The notes under the pieces were generated by a model. It made no database searches and had not been told where the DNA came from. It worked only from the letters and a program-made list of their open reading frames with translations. DNA of 51,241 bases from Butyrivibrio sp. (lineage in GTDB: Bacteria; Bacillota; Clostridia; Lachnospirales; Lachnospiraceae), in assembly GCA_015056575.1 (NCBI GenBank), contig SVGA01000024.1, forward strand, positions 1 through 51,241, written 5' to 3'. A program made the position numbers and the translations under genes. Below are positions 1 through 7,051 of this stretch, piece by piece. How positions within the stretch are numbered: the first letter of the stretch is position 1; every line of letters begins with the position of its first letter.

Positions 1-85
1 TTATCTGGCATCCTGCCCTGTGAAGCCCGGACTTTCCTCTCCCATGCCCTTTCGTTTGCATGGCAGCGATCATTTATTCTGCTCA
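1..85 (-). ncRNA. rnpB: RNase P RNA, 5' part (truncated at window start)
   Basis: On the reverse complement, positions about 45 to 1 read as the conserved 5' core of bacterial RNase P RNA: GAGGAAAGTCCGGGCTTC, then CACAGGGCAGGATGCCAG. This matches the P4/CR-I region and the following AGGGCA-GCCAG segment of known rnpB genes. Upstream of the core, CCATGC and GCATGG form a simple hairpin in the P3 position. Only the 5' portion is present; the rest lies left of the window. The 5' end near 80-85 is inferred from the promoter spacing. This RNA is the catalytic subunit that matures tRNA 5' ends. Any protein reading here, such as a 60-residue plus-strand frame at 20-202, is spurious. Confidence 0.9.
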
Positions 86-91
86 TCAAGT

Positions 92-120
92 AATGTAATA
101 GGGATTGAAGGATTTGTCAA
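92..120 (-). promoter_or_regulatory. Sigma-A promoter of rnpB
   Basis: On the minus strand a perfect -35 TTGACA (plus 115-120) is followed by a 17-bp spacer and a -10 TACATT (plus 92-97). Transcription would start near position 85, just before the conserved RNase P RNA core. Spacing and hexamers fit a strong housekeeping promoter. Confidence 0.75.
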
Positions 121-146
121 ATTTTACATGAGATATGAAAAATTTG

Positions 147-160
147 TGAAAGCACTTACA
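147..160 (+). promoter_or_regulatory. cre-like site (CcpA) upstream of kduI
   Basis: TGAAAGCACTTACA matches the catabolite-responsive element consensus TGWAANCGNTNWCA except for one core position (A instead of G). It lies about 140 bp upstream of kduI in the rnpB-kduI intergenic region, a sensible place for carbon catabolite control of a sugar-acid operon. The assignment rests on motif resemblance only. I could not find a convincing -35/-10 pair for the operon nearby; a TATAAG at about 230 lacks a properly spaced -35. Confidence 0.35.
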
Positions 161-299
161 TTTGGACAAGATTTGCAAGGTTTTGATTCAAAAATGAAAT
201 GAAAATGGAATTGATTTACCTTATGATGGTATAAGAGTTGAAAGAAATCTTCTCAATGAATCAGAAAATTCACAACGATCTACATGTATTGGAGGCATT

Positions 300-1163
300 A
301 TGGAACTTAGAACAGCTTGTTCACCCAAGGACGAGAAATACTATGACACCAAGAGACTGAGAGAGGAATTCCTTATCGATGATCTGTTTCAGCCTGATAC
401 CATTAAGCTGGTTTACAGCCACATCGACAGGATCATCACAGGATCTGCAGTGCCTGTGAAGGAAGAACTGAAGCTCACTGCAGGAGAGGAGCTTAGAGCA
501 GAGTATTTCCTTGAGAGGCGTGAGATGGGAGTTATCAATATCGGCGGAGCCGGTGTTATCACCATCGATGGCAGGAAGTATGACGTAGATTACAAGCAGG
601 GCATGTACATTGGTATGGGGGCAAAAGATGTATCTTTTGCCAGCGCAGACAGCACAAAGCCTGCCAAGTTTTATATCAACAGCGCACCTGCCCATAAGAC
701 TTATCCCACTGTTCTTATTAAGAGAGAGGGAACGCCTTCAGAGGATGTTGTCATTATCAAGGATGAGAACAAGAAGGAACTGGGAAGCCTTGAGCAGGCC
801 AATCACAGAGTTATCAACAAGTACATCCTTCCGGGTCAGGTTGAGACCTGCCAGCTGGAGATGGGTATGACCGAGCTTAAGCCCGGAAGCGTATGGAATA
901 CAATGCCCTGCCACACCCACGACAGAAGAATGGAAGTTTATCTGTACTTTGATATTCCTGAGGATGCACTGGTTATGCATTTCATGGGAGAGCCCACAGA
1001 GACAAGACATATCATTATGAGAAATGAGCAGGCTGTTATCAGCCCCAGCTGGTCCATCCATTCGGGATGCGGAACTCAGGCCTACACCTTCATCTGGGGA
1101 ATGGTCGGAGAGAACCAGGATTTCGATGACATGGATGACTGCGCAATGAGTACATTGATGTAA
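300..1163 (+). CDS. kduI: 5-keto-4-deoxyuronate isomerase (KduI)
   Basis: 287 aa, close to the usual KduI length. It interconverts 5-keto-4-deoxyuronate and 2,5-diketo-3-deoxygluconate (DKI to DKII), the cytosolic step after unsaturated oligogalacturonide cleavage in pectin breakdown. The cupin-fold zinc ligands of the family are visible: His205 and His207 (CHTHDRR), Glu212 (MEVYLYF) and His254 (WSIHSG). GGAGG at 291-295 lies 4 bp before the ATG. It is the first gene of an operon with kduD, a KDPG aldolase and kdgK, which together complete the route to pyruvate and glyceraldehyde 3-phosphate. The 316-bp gap to kduD is unusually long and full of hairpins and direct repeats (see separate entries). 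Identification is firm. Confidence 0.95.
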   Translation: MELRTACSPKDEKYYDTKRLREEFLIDDLFQPDTIKLVYSHIDRIITGSAVPVKEELKLTAGEELRAEYFLERREMGVINIGGAGVITIDGRKYDVDYKQGMYIGMGAKDVSFASADSTKPAKFYINSAPAHKTYPTVLIKREGTPSEDVVIIKDENKKELGSLEQANHRVINKYILPGQVETCQLEMGMTELKPGSVWNTMPCHTHDRRMEVYLYFDIPEDALVMHFMGEPTETRHIIMRNEQAVISPSWSIHSGCGTQAYTFIWGMVGENQDFDDMDDCAMSTLM

Positions 1164-1165
1164 GG

Positions 1166-1217
1166 CTTCAAAGTCATTCAATGCAGTGCTTGCACAATGC
1201 ATTGAATGACCTTGAAG
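1166..1217 (+). repeat. Long hairpin directly after kduI
   Basis: Two 20-nt arms, 1166-1185 and 1198-1217, are inverted copies with one mismatch (core GTCATTCAATGCA / TGCATTGAATGAC). They flank a short apical GTGC-TT-GCAC element. No T-run follows (ACTGAACAAAC), so it is not a normal intrinsic terminator. An mRNA-stabilising or processing hairpin between kduI and kduD is the simplest reading (inference). Confidence 0.7.
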
Positions 1218-1281
1218 ACTGAACAAACATGAGGAAAAAAGATACATGAAGAATGAATGTATCGATTTCCGAATGTTTGTA

Positions 1282-1309
1282 GCATGTCGAGAGCGAAGCT
1301 CAGACATGC
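1282..1309 (+). repeat. Second hairpin in kduI-kduD gap
   Basis: GCATGTC (1282-1288) and GACATGC (1303-1309) form a 7-bp stem around an inner GAG...CTC. It is followed by an AT-rich stretch (tatatatcataattatataa) rather than a T-run. Its role is unknown; it adds to the structured leader of kduD. Confidence 0.5.
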
Positions 1310-1355
1310 GTATATATCATAATTATATAAACTAACATGACTATTTAGGAGGAAG

Positions 1356-1415
1356 CTGAACATACTTCAGTAGACGAGCAAACAGATCATCATCTGAACA
1401 TACTTCAGTAGACGA
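1356..1415 (+). repeat. Duplicated 22-bp element with internal dyad
   Basis: An identical 22-bp sequence occurs at 1356-1377 and 1394-1415 (38-bp period). Each copy contains the dyad CTGAA-N5-TTCAG, which looks like an operator half-site pair or a small hairpin. An AGGAGGA ribosome-binding-like sequence at 1347-1353 sits just upstream but no start codon follows at a usable distance. Candidate roles are binding of a local regulator of the kdu genes, or debris of a duplication that moved the kduD leader. Confidence 0.6.
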
Positions 1416-1479
1416 ACATACAAGTTAAAAGCTGAACTAAAATCAATAAATCATCACTATTCAATAGGAGGAAAATGTA

Positions 1480-2334
1480 ATGGGAGACTTTTTAAAGAAC
1501 TTTTCACTTGAAGGCAAGGTAGCCTGGATCACAGGTGCATCCTACGGACTGGGTCTTGCTTATGCCGTAGCTTACGCAGAGAGCGGAGCTAAGATTGTTT
1601 TCAACGATATCAATCAGGAGCTGGTTGACAGAGGCCTTGAGGAGTACAAGAAGCGCGGCATCGAAGTTTACGGCGCTGTATGCGATGTAACCAAGGAGGA
1701 CCAGGTACAGAAGTTTGTTGCCGATGTTGAGGCAAAAGTTGGCACGATCGACATTCTTGTAAACAACGCAGGTATCATCAAGAGAATCCCTATGCACGAG
1801 ATGAGCGTAGAGCAGTGGAATCAGGTTATCAACGTAGACCTGACAGGCCCCTTCATCTGCTCCAAGGCAGTTCTTCCCGCAATGATGAAGAAGGGCTCAG
1901 GCAAGATCATCAACGCCTGCTCAATGATGTCCGAGTTTGGACGTGAGACAGTATCTGCTTATGCAGCTGCAAAGGGCGGCCTTAAGATGCTTACAAGAAA
2001 CATCTGCTCTGAGTACGGTCAGTACAACATTCAGTGCAACGCCATAGGACCCGGCTATATCGCAACACCTCAGACAGCACCTCTTCGTGAGAAGCAGCCC
2101 GACGGATCAATGCATCCTTTCGACAGATTCATCCGTTCCAAGACACCCGCTCAGAGATGGGGCAGAACAGAGGACCTTATGGGTCTTGCAGTATTCCTTG
2201 CTTCTCCCGCTTCTGACTTTATCAATGGACAGGTTGTTTATATCGACGGCGGTATCTCTGCTTACATCGGACAGGATCCCGGAAACCTCGATCCTTCCAA
2301 GTTCACTGATATCGATGAGAGCACAGCTCAGTAA
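1480..2334 (+). CDS. kduD: SDR oxidoreductase, KduD / gluconate 5-dehydrogenase-like
   Basis: 284-aa classical short-chain dehydrogenase. It shows the cofactor motif TGASYGLG (18-25), NNAG (95-98), and the catalytic Ser148, Tyr161 and Lys165 (YAAAK). The NAD-binding fold ends in the usual VVYIDGG region, followed by a C-terminal tail that makes it about 30 residues longer than E. coli KduD. By sequence style it could be called gluconate 5-dehydrogenase. Its position between kduI and KDPG aldolase/kdgK argues that it reduces 2,5-diketo-3-deoxygluconate to 2-keto-3-deoxygluconate. ATAGGAGGAAA sits immediately upstream of the ATG. Fold is certain; substrate is inferred from context. Confidence 0.85.
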   Translation: MGDFLKNFSLEGKVAWITGASYGLGLAYAVAYAESGAKIVFNDINQELVDRGLEEYKKRGIEVYGAVCDVTKEDQVQKFVADVEAKVGTIDILVNNAGIIKRIPMHEMSVEQWNQVINVDLTGPFICSKAVLPAMMKKGSGKIINACSMMSEFGRETVSAYAAAKGGLKMLTRNICSEYGQYNIQCNAIGPGYIATPQTAPLREKQPDGSMHPFDRFIRSKTPAQRWGRTEDLMGLAVFLASPASDFINGQVVYIDGGISAYIGQDPGNLDPSKFTDIDESTAQ

Positions 2335-2391
2335 TATCACCGGACAGTAAAGCAGCATTATAAGAGAATTTTTCATAAGAAAGGCATAGTA

Positions 2392-3354
2392 ATGGACAAG
2401 ATTTGTGAAGAACTTTATAGGATCGGTATCGTGCCGGTTATCGCGATCGACGATGCAAAAGATGCAGAGCCCCTTGCCGAGGCACTTATAAAAGGCGGAC
2501 TTCCCGCAGCTGAGGTTACTTTCAGAACTGCAGCGGCAGAGGAAGCTATCAGGATCATCGCCGAAAAATTCCCCGAGATGATCGTGGGAGCAGGAACTGT
2601 TCTCAATGCCGAGCAGGCTGACAGAGCCAAGGCAGCAGGAGCTAAGTTCATTGTAAGCCCCGGATTTAACAGATCAAATGTTGAGTACATTCAGAGCATC
2701 GGAGTACCGGTAGTTCCCGGAATCGCAACTCCCGGTGAAGTTGAGCAGGCAATAGAGCTTGGCCTTGAGTGCGTTAAGTTTTTCCCTGCTGAGCAGAACG
2801 GCGGCATAGCCAAGATCAAGGCAATGGCTGCACCCTACACCAAGATGCACTTCATGCCCACAGGCGGCATCAACAAGAACAACTTAAACGACTACCTTAA
2901 CTTCGACAAGGTATTCTGCTGCGGCGGAAGCTGGATGGTGAAAAAAGATCTCATAGCAGCCGGCAAATTTGACGAGATCGAGGCTATGACAAGGGATGCC
3001 GTAAATGCAATGCTTGGCTTCAAGTTAAAGCACATCGGAATCAACCAAAACAGTGAAGGAGACGCCGAGAAGGTTGCCGACATGTTTGATAACCTCTTTG
3101 GATTCACCAAGAAGGTTGGCAATTCTTCGGTATTTGCCGGATCCTTCATCGAAGTGATGAAAGCAAAGGGACGCGGAGACTGCGGACATATTGCCATCGG
3201 CTGCAACAACATCGACAGAGCCGTATATCACCTTGAAAGACAGGGTGTTAAGTTCGAAGAGGCATCCCTTTCATACGATGCTGACGGACATTTAAAGAAC
3301 GCTTATCTTGAGGATGACTTTGGCGGTTTCAGAGTACACCTTGGAAAAAACTAA
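2392..3354 (+). CDS. eda: KDPG/KHG aldolase fused to a VOC-like domain
   Basis: 320 aa, about 110 residues longer than a normal Eda. Residues 1-208 are a class I KDPG aldolase: Glu41 in EVTFRT, GAGTVL (66-71), and the Schiff-base Lys129 in ECVKFFPAE; TGGI (157-160) forms the phosphate loop. It splits 2-keto-3-deoxy-6-phosphogluconate to pyruvate and glyceraldehyde 3-phosphate. Residues about 211-320 look like a glyoxalase/bleomycin-resistance (VOC) half: KHIGIN start, then GHIAIGCNNIDRAVYHLE and a final DDFGGFRVHL. The reading frame is continuous, so this is a true fusion. The extra domain's role is unknown; binding or clearing a keto-aldehyde by-product is possible (inference). It lies 57 bp after kduD, with AGAAAGG as ribosome-binding site. 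Confidence 0.9.
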   Translation: MDKICEELYRIGIVPVIAIDDAKDAEPLAEALIKGGLPAAEVTFRTAAAEEAIRIIAEKFPEMIVGAGTVLNAEQADRAKAAGAKFIVSPGFNRSNVEYIQSIGVPVVPGIATPGEVEQAIELGLECVKFFPAEQNGGIAKIKAMAAPYTKMHFMPTGGINKNNLNDYLNFDKVFCCGGSWMVKKDLIAAGKFDEIEAMTRDAVNAMLGFKLKHIGINQNSEGDAEKVADMFDNLFGFTKKVGNSSVFAGSFIEVMKAKGRGDCGHIAIGCNNIDRAVYHLERQGVKFEEASLSYDADGHLKNAYLEDDFGGFRVHLGKN

Positions 3355-3455
3355 ACCAGAATTACGCGAGGTCATTTCCGGCGTAAGAACGAAGTTTGTT
3401 CTGGCGATCAAAGCAAGAGCAGAACTTCCCTGTGAATAAACGGAGGATAAATAAT

Positions 3456-4481
3456 ATGGCAAAAAAAGTAGTAACATTCGGAGAGATCATGCTTCGACTT
3501 CAGCCTGATAACTATTTAAGATTTGTTCAGGTTGATCATCTTGAGGCAACTTTTGGAGGCGGAGAGGCTAACGTTTCCGTATCTCTTGCCAATTACGGAC
3601 TTGATTCCGTATATGTTACAAAGCTTCCTGCTCATGAGATTGGTCAGGCAGCAGTTAATTCCCTTAGAAAATACGGAGTTGATACTTCCAAGATCACCAG
3701 AGGCGGTGACAGAGTAGGTATCTACTACAACGAGAAGGGCGCTTCCCAGAGAGGCTCCAAGTGCATCTACGACAGAGCACATTCAGCCATTGCAGAGGCT
3801 TCTCCCGCTGACTTTAACTGGGATGAGATCTTTGACGGAGCAGAGTGGTTCCACTTTACAGGCATCACTCCCGCTGTAAGCGATTCCCTTGCGGCCATCA
3901 CATTAGAGGCTGTTAAGAAGGCCAAAGAGCATGGCCTTACAGTATCCTGTGATCTCAACTACAGAGGAAAGCTTTGGAGCAAGGAGAAGGCTGGCAAGGT
4001 GATGGGCGAGCTCTGCAAATATGTTGATGTCTGCATCGCCAACGAAGAGGATGCCAACGATGTATTCGGCATCGCAGCATCTTCCACAGATGTTACAACA
4101 GGTAAGCTCAACAGAGAGGGCTATATCGAGGTTGCACAGAAACTCACAGACAGATTCGGCTTCAAGAAGGTTGCCATCACACTTCGTGAGTCCATTTCAG
4201 CCAACGACAACAACTGGAGTGCAATGCTCTACACTGACGGGCAGGCTTACTTCTCCAAGAAGTACGCTCTTCACATCGTTGACAGAGTCGGCGGTGGTGA
4301 TTCCTTTGGCGGCGGACTTATCTACAGCTGCGTAAACGGCTTCGATCCTCAGCAGACCATCGAGTTCGCTGTTGCTGCATCAGCTCTCAAGCACTCCATC
4401 GAGGGAGACTTCAACCTTGTAACTGTTGACGAGGTTAACAAGCTTGCAGGGGGAGACGGCTCAGGACGTATCCAGAGATGA
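3456..4481 (+). CDS. kdgK: 2-keto-3-deoxygluconate kinase (PfkB family)
   Basis: 341-aa ribokinase-family sugar kinase. It phosphorylates 2-keto-3-deoxygluconate with ATP to give the substrate of the preceding aldolase. GGGEANV (34-40) corresponds to the substrate-side PfkB signature. DRVGGGDSFGGG (276-287) is the ATP/anion-hole signature with catalytic Asp282. The frame is open 60 bp further upstream, but CGGAGGA at 3441-3447 fixes the start at ATG 3456. It is the last gene of the uronate operon and is followed by a strong intrinsic terminator. Substrate assignment relies on operon context; PfkB kinases otherwise vary (fructo-, gluco-keto acids). Confidence 0.9.
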   Translation: MAKKVVTFGEIMLRLQPDNYLRFVQVDHLEATFGGGEANVSVSLANYGLDSVYVTKLPAHEIGQAAVNSLRKYGVDTSKITRGGDRVGIYYNEKGASQRGSKCIYDRAHSAIAEASPADFNWDEIFDGAEWFHFTGITPAVSDSLAAITLEAVKKAKEHGLTVSCDLNYRGKLWSKEKAGKVMGELCKYVDVCIANEEDANDVFGIAASSTDVTTGKLNREGYIEVAQKLTDRFGFKKVAITLRESISANDNNWSAMLYTDGQAYFSKKYALHIVDRVGGGDSFGGGLIYSCVNGFDPQQTIEFAVAASALKHSIEGDFNLVTVDEVNKLAGGDGSGRIQR

Positions 4482-4520
4482 TCTTTTCAGAATGATATAA
4501 AGATAAAAAAAGAATTAAAA

Positions 4521-4558
4521 AGCGTCATGCATTGTTTAAATGCACGGCGCTTTTTTTT
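4521..4558 (+). terminator. Intrinsic terminator of the kdu operon
   Basis: A 13-bp stem, AGCGTCATGCATT with AATGCACGGCGCT, around a 5-nt loop is followed by eight T residues. It lies 40 bp after the kdgK stop. A TATAAT at 4558-4563 abuts the T-run and may be the -10 box for the following GGDEF/HD-GYP pair, although no well-spaced -35 is evident. Confidence 0.85.
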
Positions 4559-4601
4559 ATAATGTAAACTGAACGGATATGTAGCAAACGAGGTGATGGC
4601 A

Positions 4602-5777
4602 GTGGTACCTGAAGGTTGGATGATACTCAATTTCTATACCGCTCTTCTTTTGATCCTGCTCCTCTTTTTCCAGGGAAGAACAACCCGCACGGAATCAGGA
4701 GACAGGTTTATCAGATTGGACTTAATGACCCTGCTTCTGCTTGCTGCTGAGACAGTAGGCCACTTCGGAGAAATCTCGGGAAAACTCATAGGGCTGTCCA
4801 AAGTGGGCTACTACATTATCTATGCCTTTGATCCCGCATGTTACCTGTTTGCAATTCTTTACATTGACTGCTGGATCAATGAAGGGGAGAAATCCACGGG
4901 GCGAAAGATAGTCACTGCCGCCTATAAGATGTTTGTGGCTGCGAATTTCATCATTGTTACAGTATCGGCTCTTTTTGACCTTAAGCTTCTTTACTACTTT
5001 GAGGGCACCGAGTATTACCGGGGGCCGCTCTTTATGGTAAGAGGCGTTCTTCTTTTGATATTCTGTCTGCTTTTATCGGTTTATTCCTATGCCTACCGGA
5101 AAAAAATCTACGCGGATTACCGGGGGGCAATCTTTTCACTGCCTACTCTTTCCATGATCGGCGCGTTTCTTCAGATAGTGTTCGCAGACCTTGATATGAC
5201 TTATGCTTCCATTGCCATCGGACTTCTTATATTGTTCTTCAATCTTCAGGCCAACAACCTGGATGTGGATTATCTCACAGGTGCTCTCAACAGAAGAGGA
5301 CTGGATATCAAGATGGAGGAGCGGGTAAGGCTTGCGCAGGCAGGCGGCAAGACTTTCTCCGCCATTATGCTGGATCTTGACAGATTCAAACAGATAAACG
5401 ATACCTACGGCCATATGGAGGGGGACTATGCCCTTAAGACCGTGTCTGATATTCTTTACAGAGTCTTTTTCCAGGGAGCAAGCATTGGAAGATTCGGCGG
5501 TGACGAGTTCTGCGTGATAACGGATATAAACACCAGGGAAGAGCTTGATGCAAGCCTTGATATACTTGAGGACGAGCTGGAGATCTGGAATTACAGGGGC
5601 GGCAAGCCCTATGAACTTGCCATAAGCTGCGGAAGCATGATCTACGATCCCGCCTCCAAAATGAGTGCCAAGGATTTTCAGATAGCCATAGACGAGCTTA
5701 TGTACCATGAAAAGAGAAAGCACCACCTTGTAGATAACAGAAGGAGGAGAACTGATGAAGCTGGACAAAACAACTGA
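4602..5777 (+). CDS. Membrane diguanylate cyclase (GGDEF)
   Basis: About 391 aa. The N-terminal roughly 220 residues form six or seven membrane helices. The C-terminal GGDEF domain has DYLTGALNRRG, then DLDRFKQINDTYGH and an intact RFGGDEF, so synthesis of c-di-GMP from two GTP is expected. The RxxD inhibitory site that should precede GGDEF reads FQGA, so I-site product feedback appears absent. The membrane domain carries a YYRGPLF loop motif shared with two other proteins in this window. The frame opens at GTG 4593 and ATG 4596, but AGGTGAT (4591-4597) best serves GTG 4602. It overlaps the next gene by 23 bp, implying translational coupling with a phosphodiesterase of opposite activity. Confidence 0.88.
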   Translation: MVPEGWMILNFYTALLLILLLFFQGRTTRTESGDRFIRLDLMTLLLLAAETVGHFGEISGKLIGLSKVGYYIIYAFDPACYLFAILYIDCWINEGEKSTGRKIVTAAYKMFVAANFIIVTVSALFDLKLLYYFEGTEYYRGPLFMVRGVLLLIFCLLLSVYSYAYRKKIYADYRGAIFSLPTLSMIGAFLQIVFADLDMTYASIAIGLLILFFNLQANNLDVDYLTGALNRRGLDIKMEERVRLAQAGGKTFSAIMLDLDRFKQINDTYGHMEGDYALKTVSDILYRVFFQGASIGRFGGDEFCVITDINTREELDASLDILEDELEIWNYRGGKPYELAISCGSMIYDPASKMSAKDFQIAIDELMYHEKRKHHLVDNRRRRTDEAGQNN

Positions 5778-7014
5778 ATCACTTTTGATCTTCCTGGTAG
5801 TGTTTGTAATTCTGTTAAGTGCATTTTATGTCAGCAGGGTGACTGTTGTTGACTATGTTTCTTCGGAATACCACCTTGAAATGGATCTGACCGGAGCAAG
5901 GCTTTCCGACACGGTCTATGCCGTTGTTGAAAGGACAAGTCAATGGAGTACCAACTCCGGTTATGGCTCCAAGTATGATTTTACTTTGCATAACCACGGC
6001 AATACCGAGATCAACAACTGGAACATTTCCATGGAGGTTCCCTATAATGCCGATATTTCCCAGTACAACGGCATCGGTGTCAATGTTGAAAAGGGCAGAG
6101 TTGTCCTGGAACCGGACAGCGACCACCTTACGCTGAAAAGAAATTCTCCCATCCAATTCAGTATAGTGATGAACACCGAAAAGCCTTTTTATCCCGAAAA
6201 GATCAGTTTTACAGGCTACCAGAGCGGCGTTTTCGGTGAAAGTATCGCCAACAACATTATTCTTCTGGCTTTTATGGTATGGGCATTTTTGTTCGTTGGA
6301 TTTTTTGTTACCAAGTTCAATCTAAAGAACTATCGTGAGAAGCAGAAGAACGATGTAAGGATAATCCTTCAGTCCATGAACACATTCATCAGCTTCATCG
6401 ATGCCAAGGACCCCTACACCAGAGGCCATTCAAGGCGTGTTGCCATGTATGCCGCAGAGATCGCCAAGAGGATGAGACTGTCGGAGGATGAGGTACAGAA
6501 CATCTACTATGCAGGGCTTCTTCACGATGCAGGCAAGATAAGCGTTCCCGATGCGGTTTTGAACAAGCCCGGAAAACTTACGGATGAGGAGAGAAAGCAG
6601 ATCCAGGAGCACACAGTTGCGGGAGGCAAGATGCTCAAGCAGCTGTCGTCCCTGCGGGGGATCAGAGAGACGGCTCTTTATCATCATGAGAGATATGACG
6701 GTAAGGGTTACCCGGAAGGCCTTAAGGGAGAGTCAATCCCTCTTTATGCCAGGATCGTTGGTGTTGCCGATTCCTATGATGCCATGTCCAGCAACAGAGT
6801 ATACAGAAGGCATCTGAGCAAGGATGAGATCATTGAAGAGATCCAGAAAGGGTCTGCAACACAATTTGACCCAAATGTGGTACCCTATATGGTGGACATG
6901 ATCAATGACGGCTATGTAAACGTGGTGAAGATGGAGACTGCTGATTCCGATGACAAGTCCTCCGATTTCCACATTACAGAGGAAGATATTCCCAGTGTTT
7001 ACATGGGCTTCTGA
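5755..7014 (+). CDS. HD-GYP phosphodiesterase with extracellular CBM2-like sensor
   Basis: 419 aa. An N-terminal signal-anchor helix (about 10-28) leads to an extracellular domain of about 120 residues. After a second membrane helix (about 167-188) comes a cytoplasmic HD-GYP domain. His257-Asp258 (HDAGK) and HHERYDGKGYP (from 310) are intact, so hydrolysis of c-di-GMP is expected. The outer domain reads like a type 2 carbohydrate-binding module: a Trp near its start, FTLHNHGNTEINNWNI, MEVP, a late NG, and PEKISFTGY near the end. The start follows GGAGGAGA and lies inside the 3' end of the GGDEF gene. With the neighbouring cyclase and glycosidase, it suggests c-di-GMP control tuned to polysaccharide (inference). 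Confidence 0.88.
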   Translation: MKLDKTTESLLIFLVVFVILLSAFYVSRVTVVDYVSSEYHLEMDLTGARLSDTVYAVVERTSQWSTNSGYGSKYDFTLHNHGNTEINNWNISMEVPYNADISQYNGIGVNVEKGRVVLEPDSDHLTLKRNSPIQFSIVMNTEKPFYPEKISFTGYQSGVFGESIANNIILLAFMVWAFLFVGFFVTKFNLKNYREKQKNDVRIILQSMNTFISFIDAKDPYTRGHSRRVAMYAAEIAKRMRLSEDEVQNIYYAGLLHDAGKISVPDAVLNKPGKLTDEERKQIQEHTVAGGKMLKQLSSLRGIRETALYHHERYDGKGYPEGLKGESIPLYARIVGVADSYDAMSSNRVYRRHLSKDEIIEEIQKGSATQFDPNVVPYMVDMINDGYVNVVKMETADSDDKSSDFHITEEDIPSVYMGF

Positions 7015-7051
7015 TGATCGGTAAAAAGAACTATGAACAGGACGGAATACT

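Noticed and set aside
20..202. 60-codon plus-strand open frame
   Set aside because: It lies antisense to the RNase P RNA 5' end and its promoter; no ribosome-binding site and no protein-like composition.
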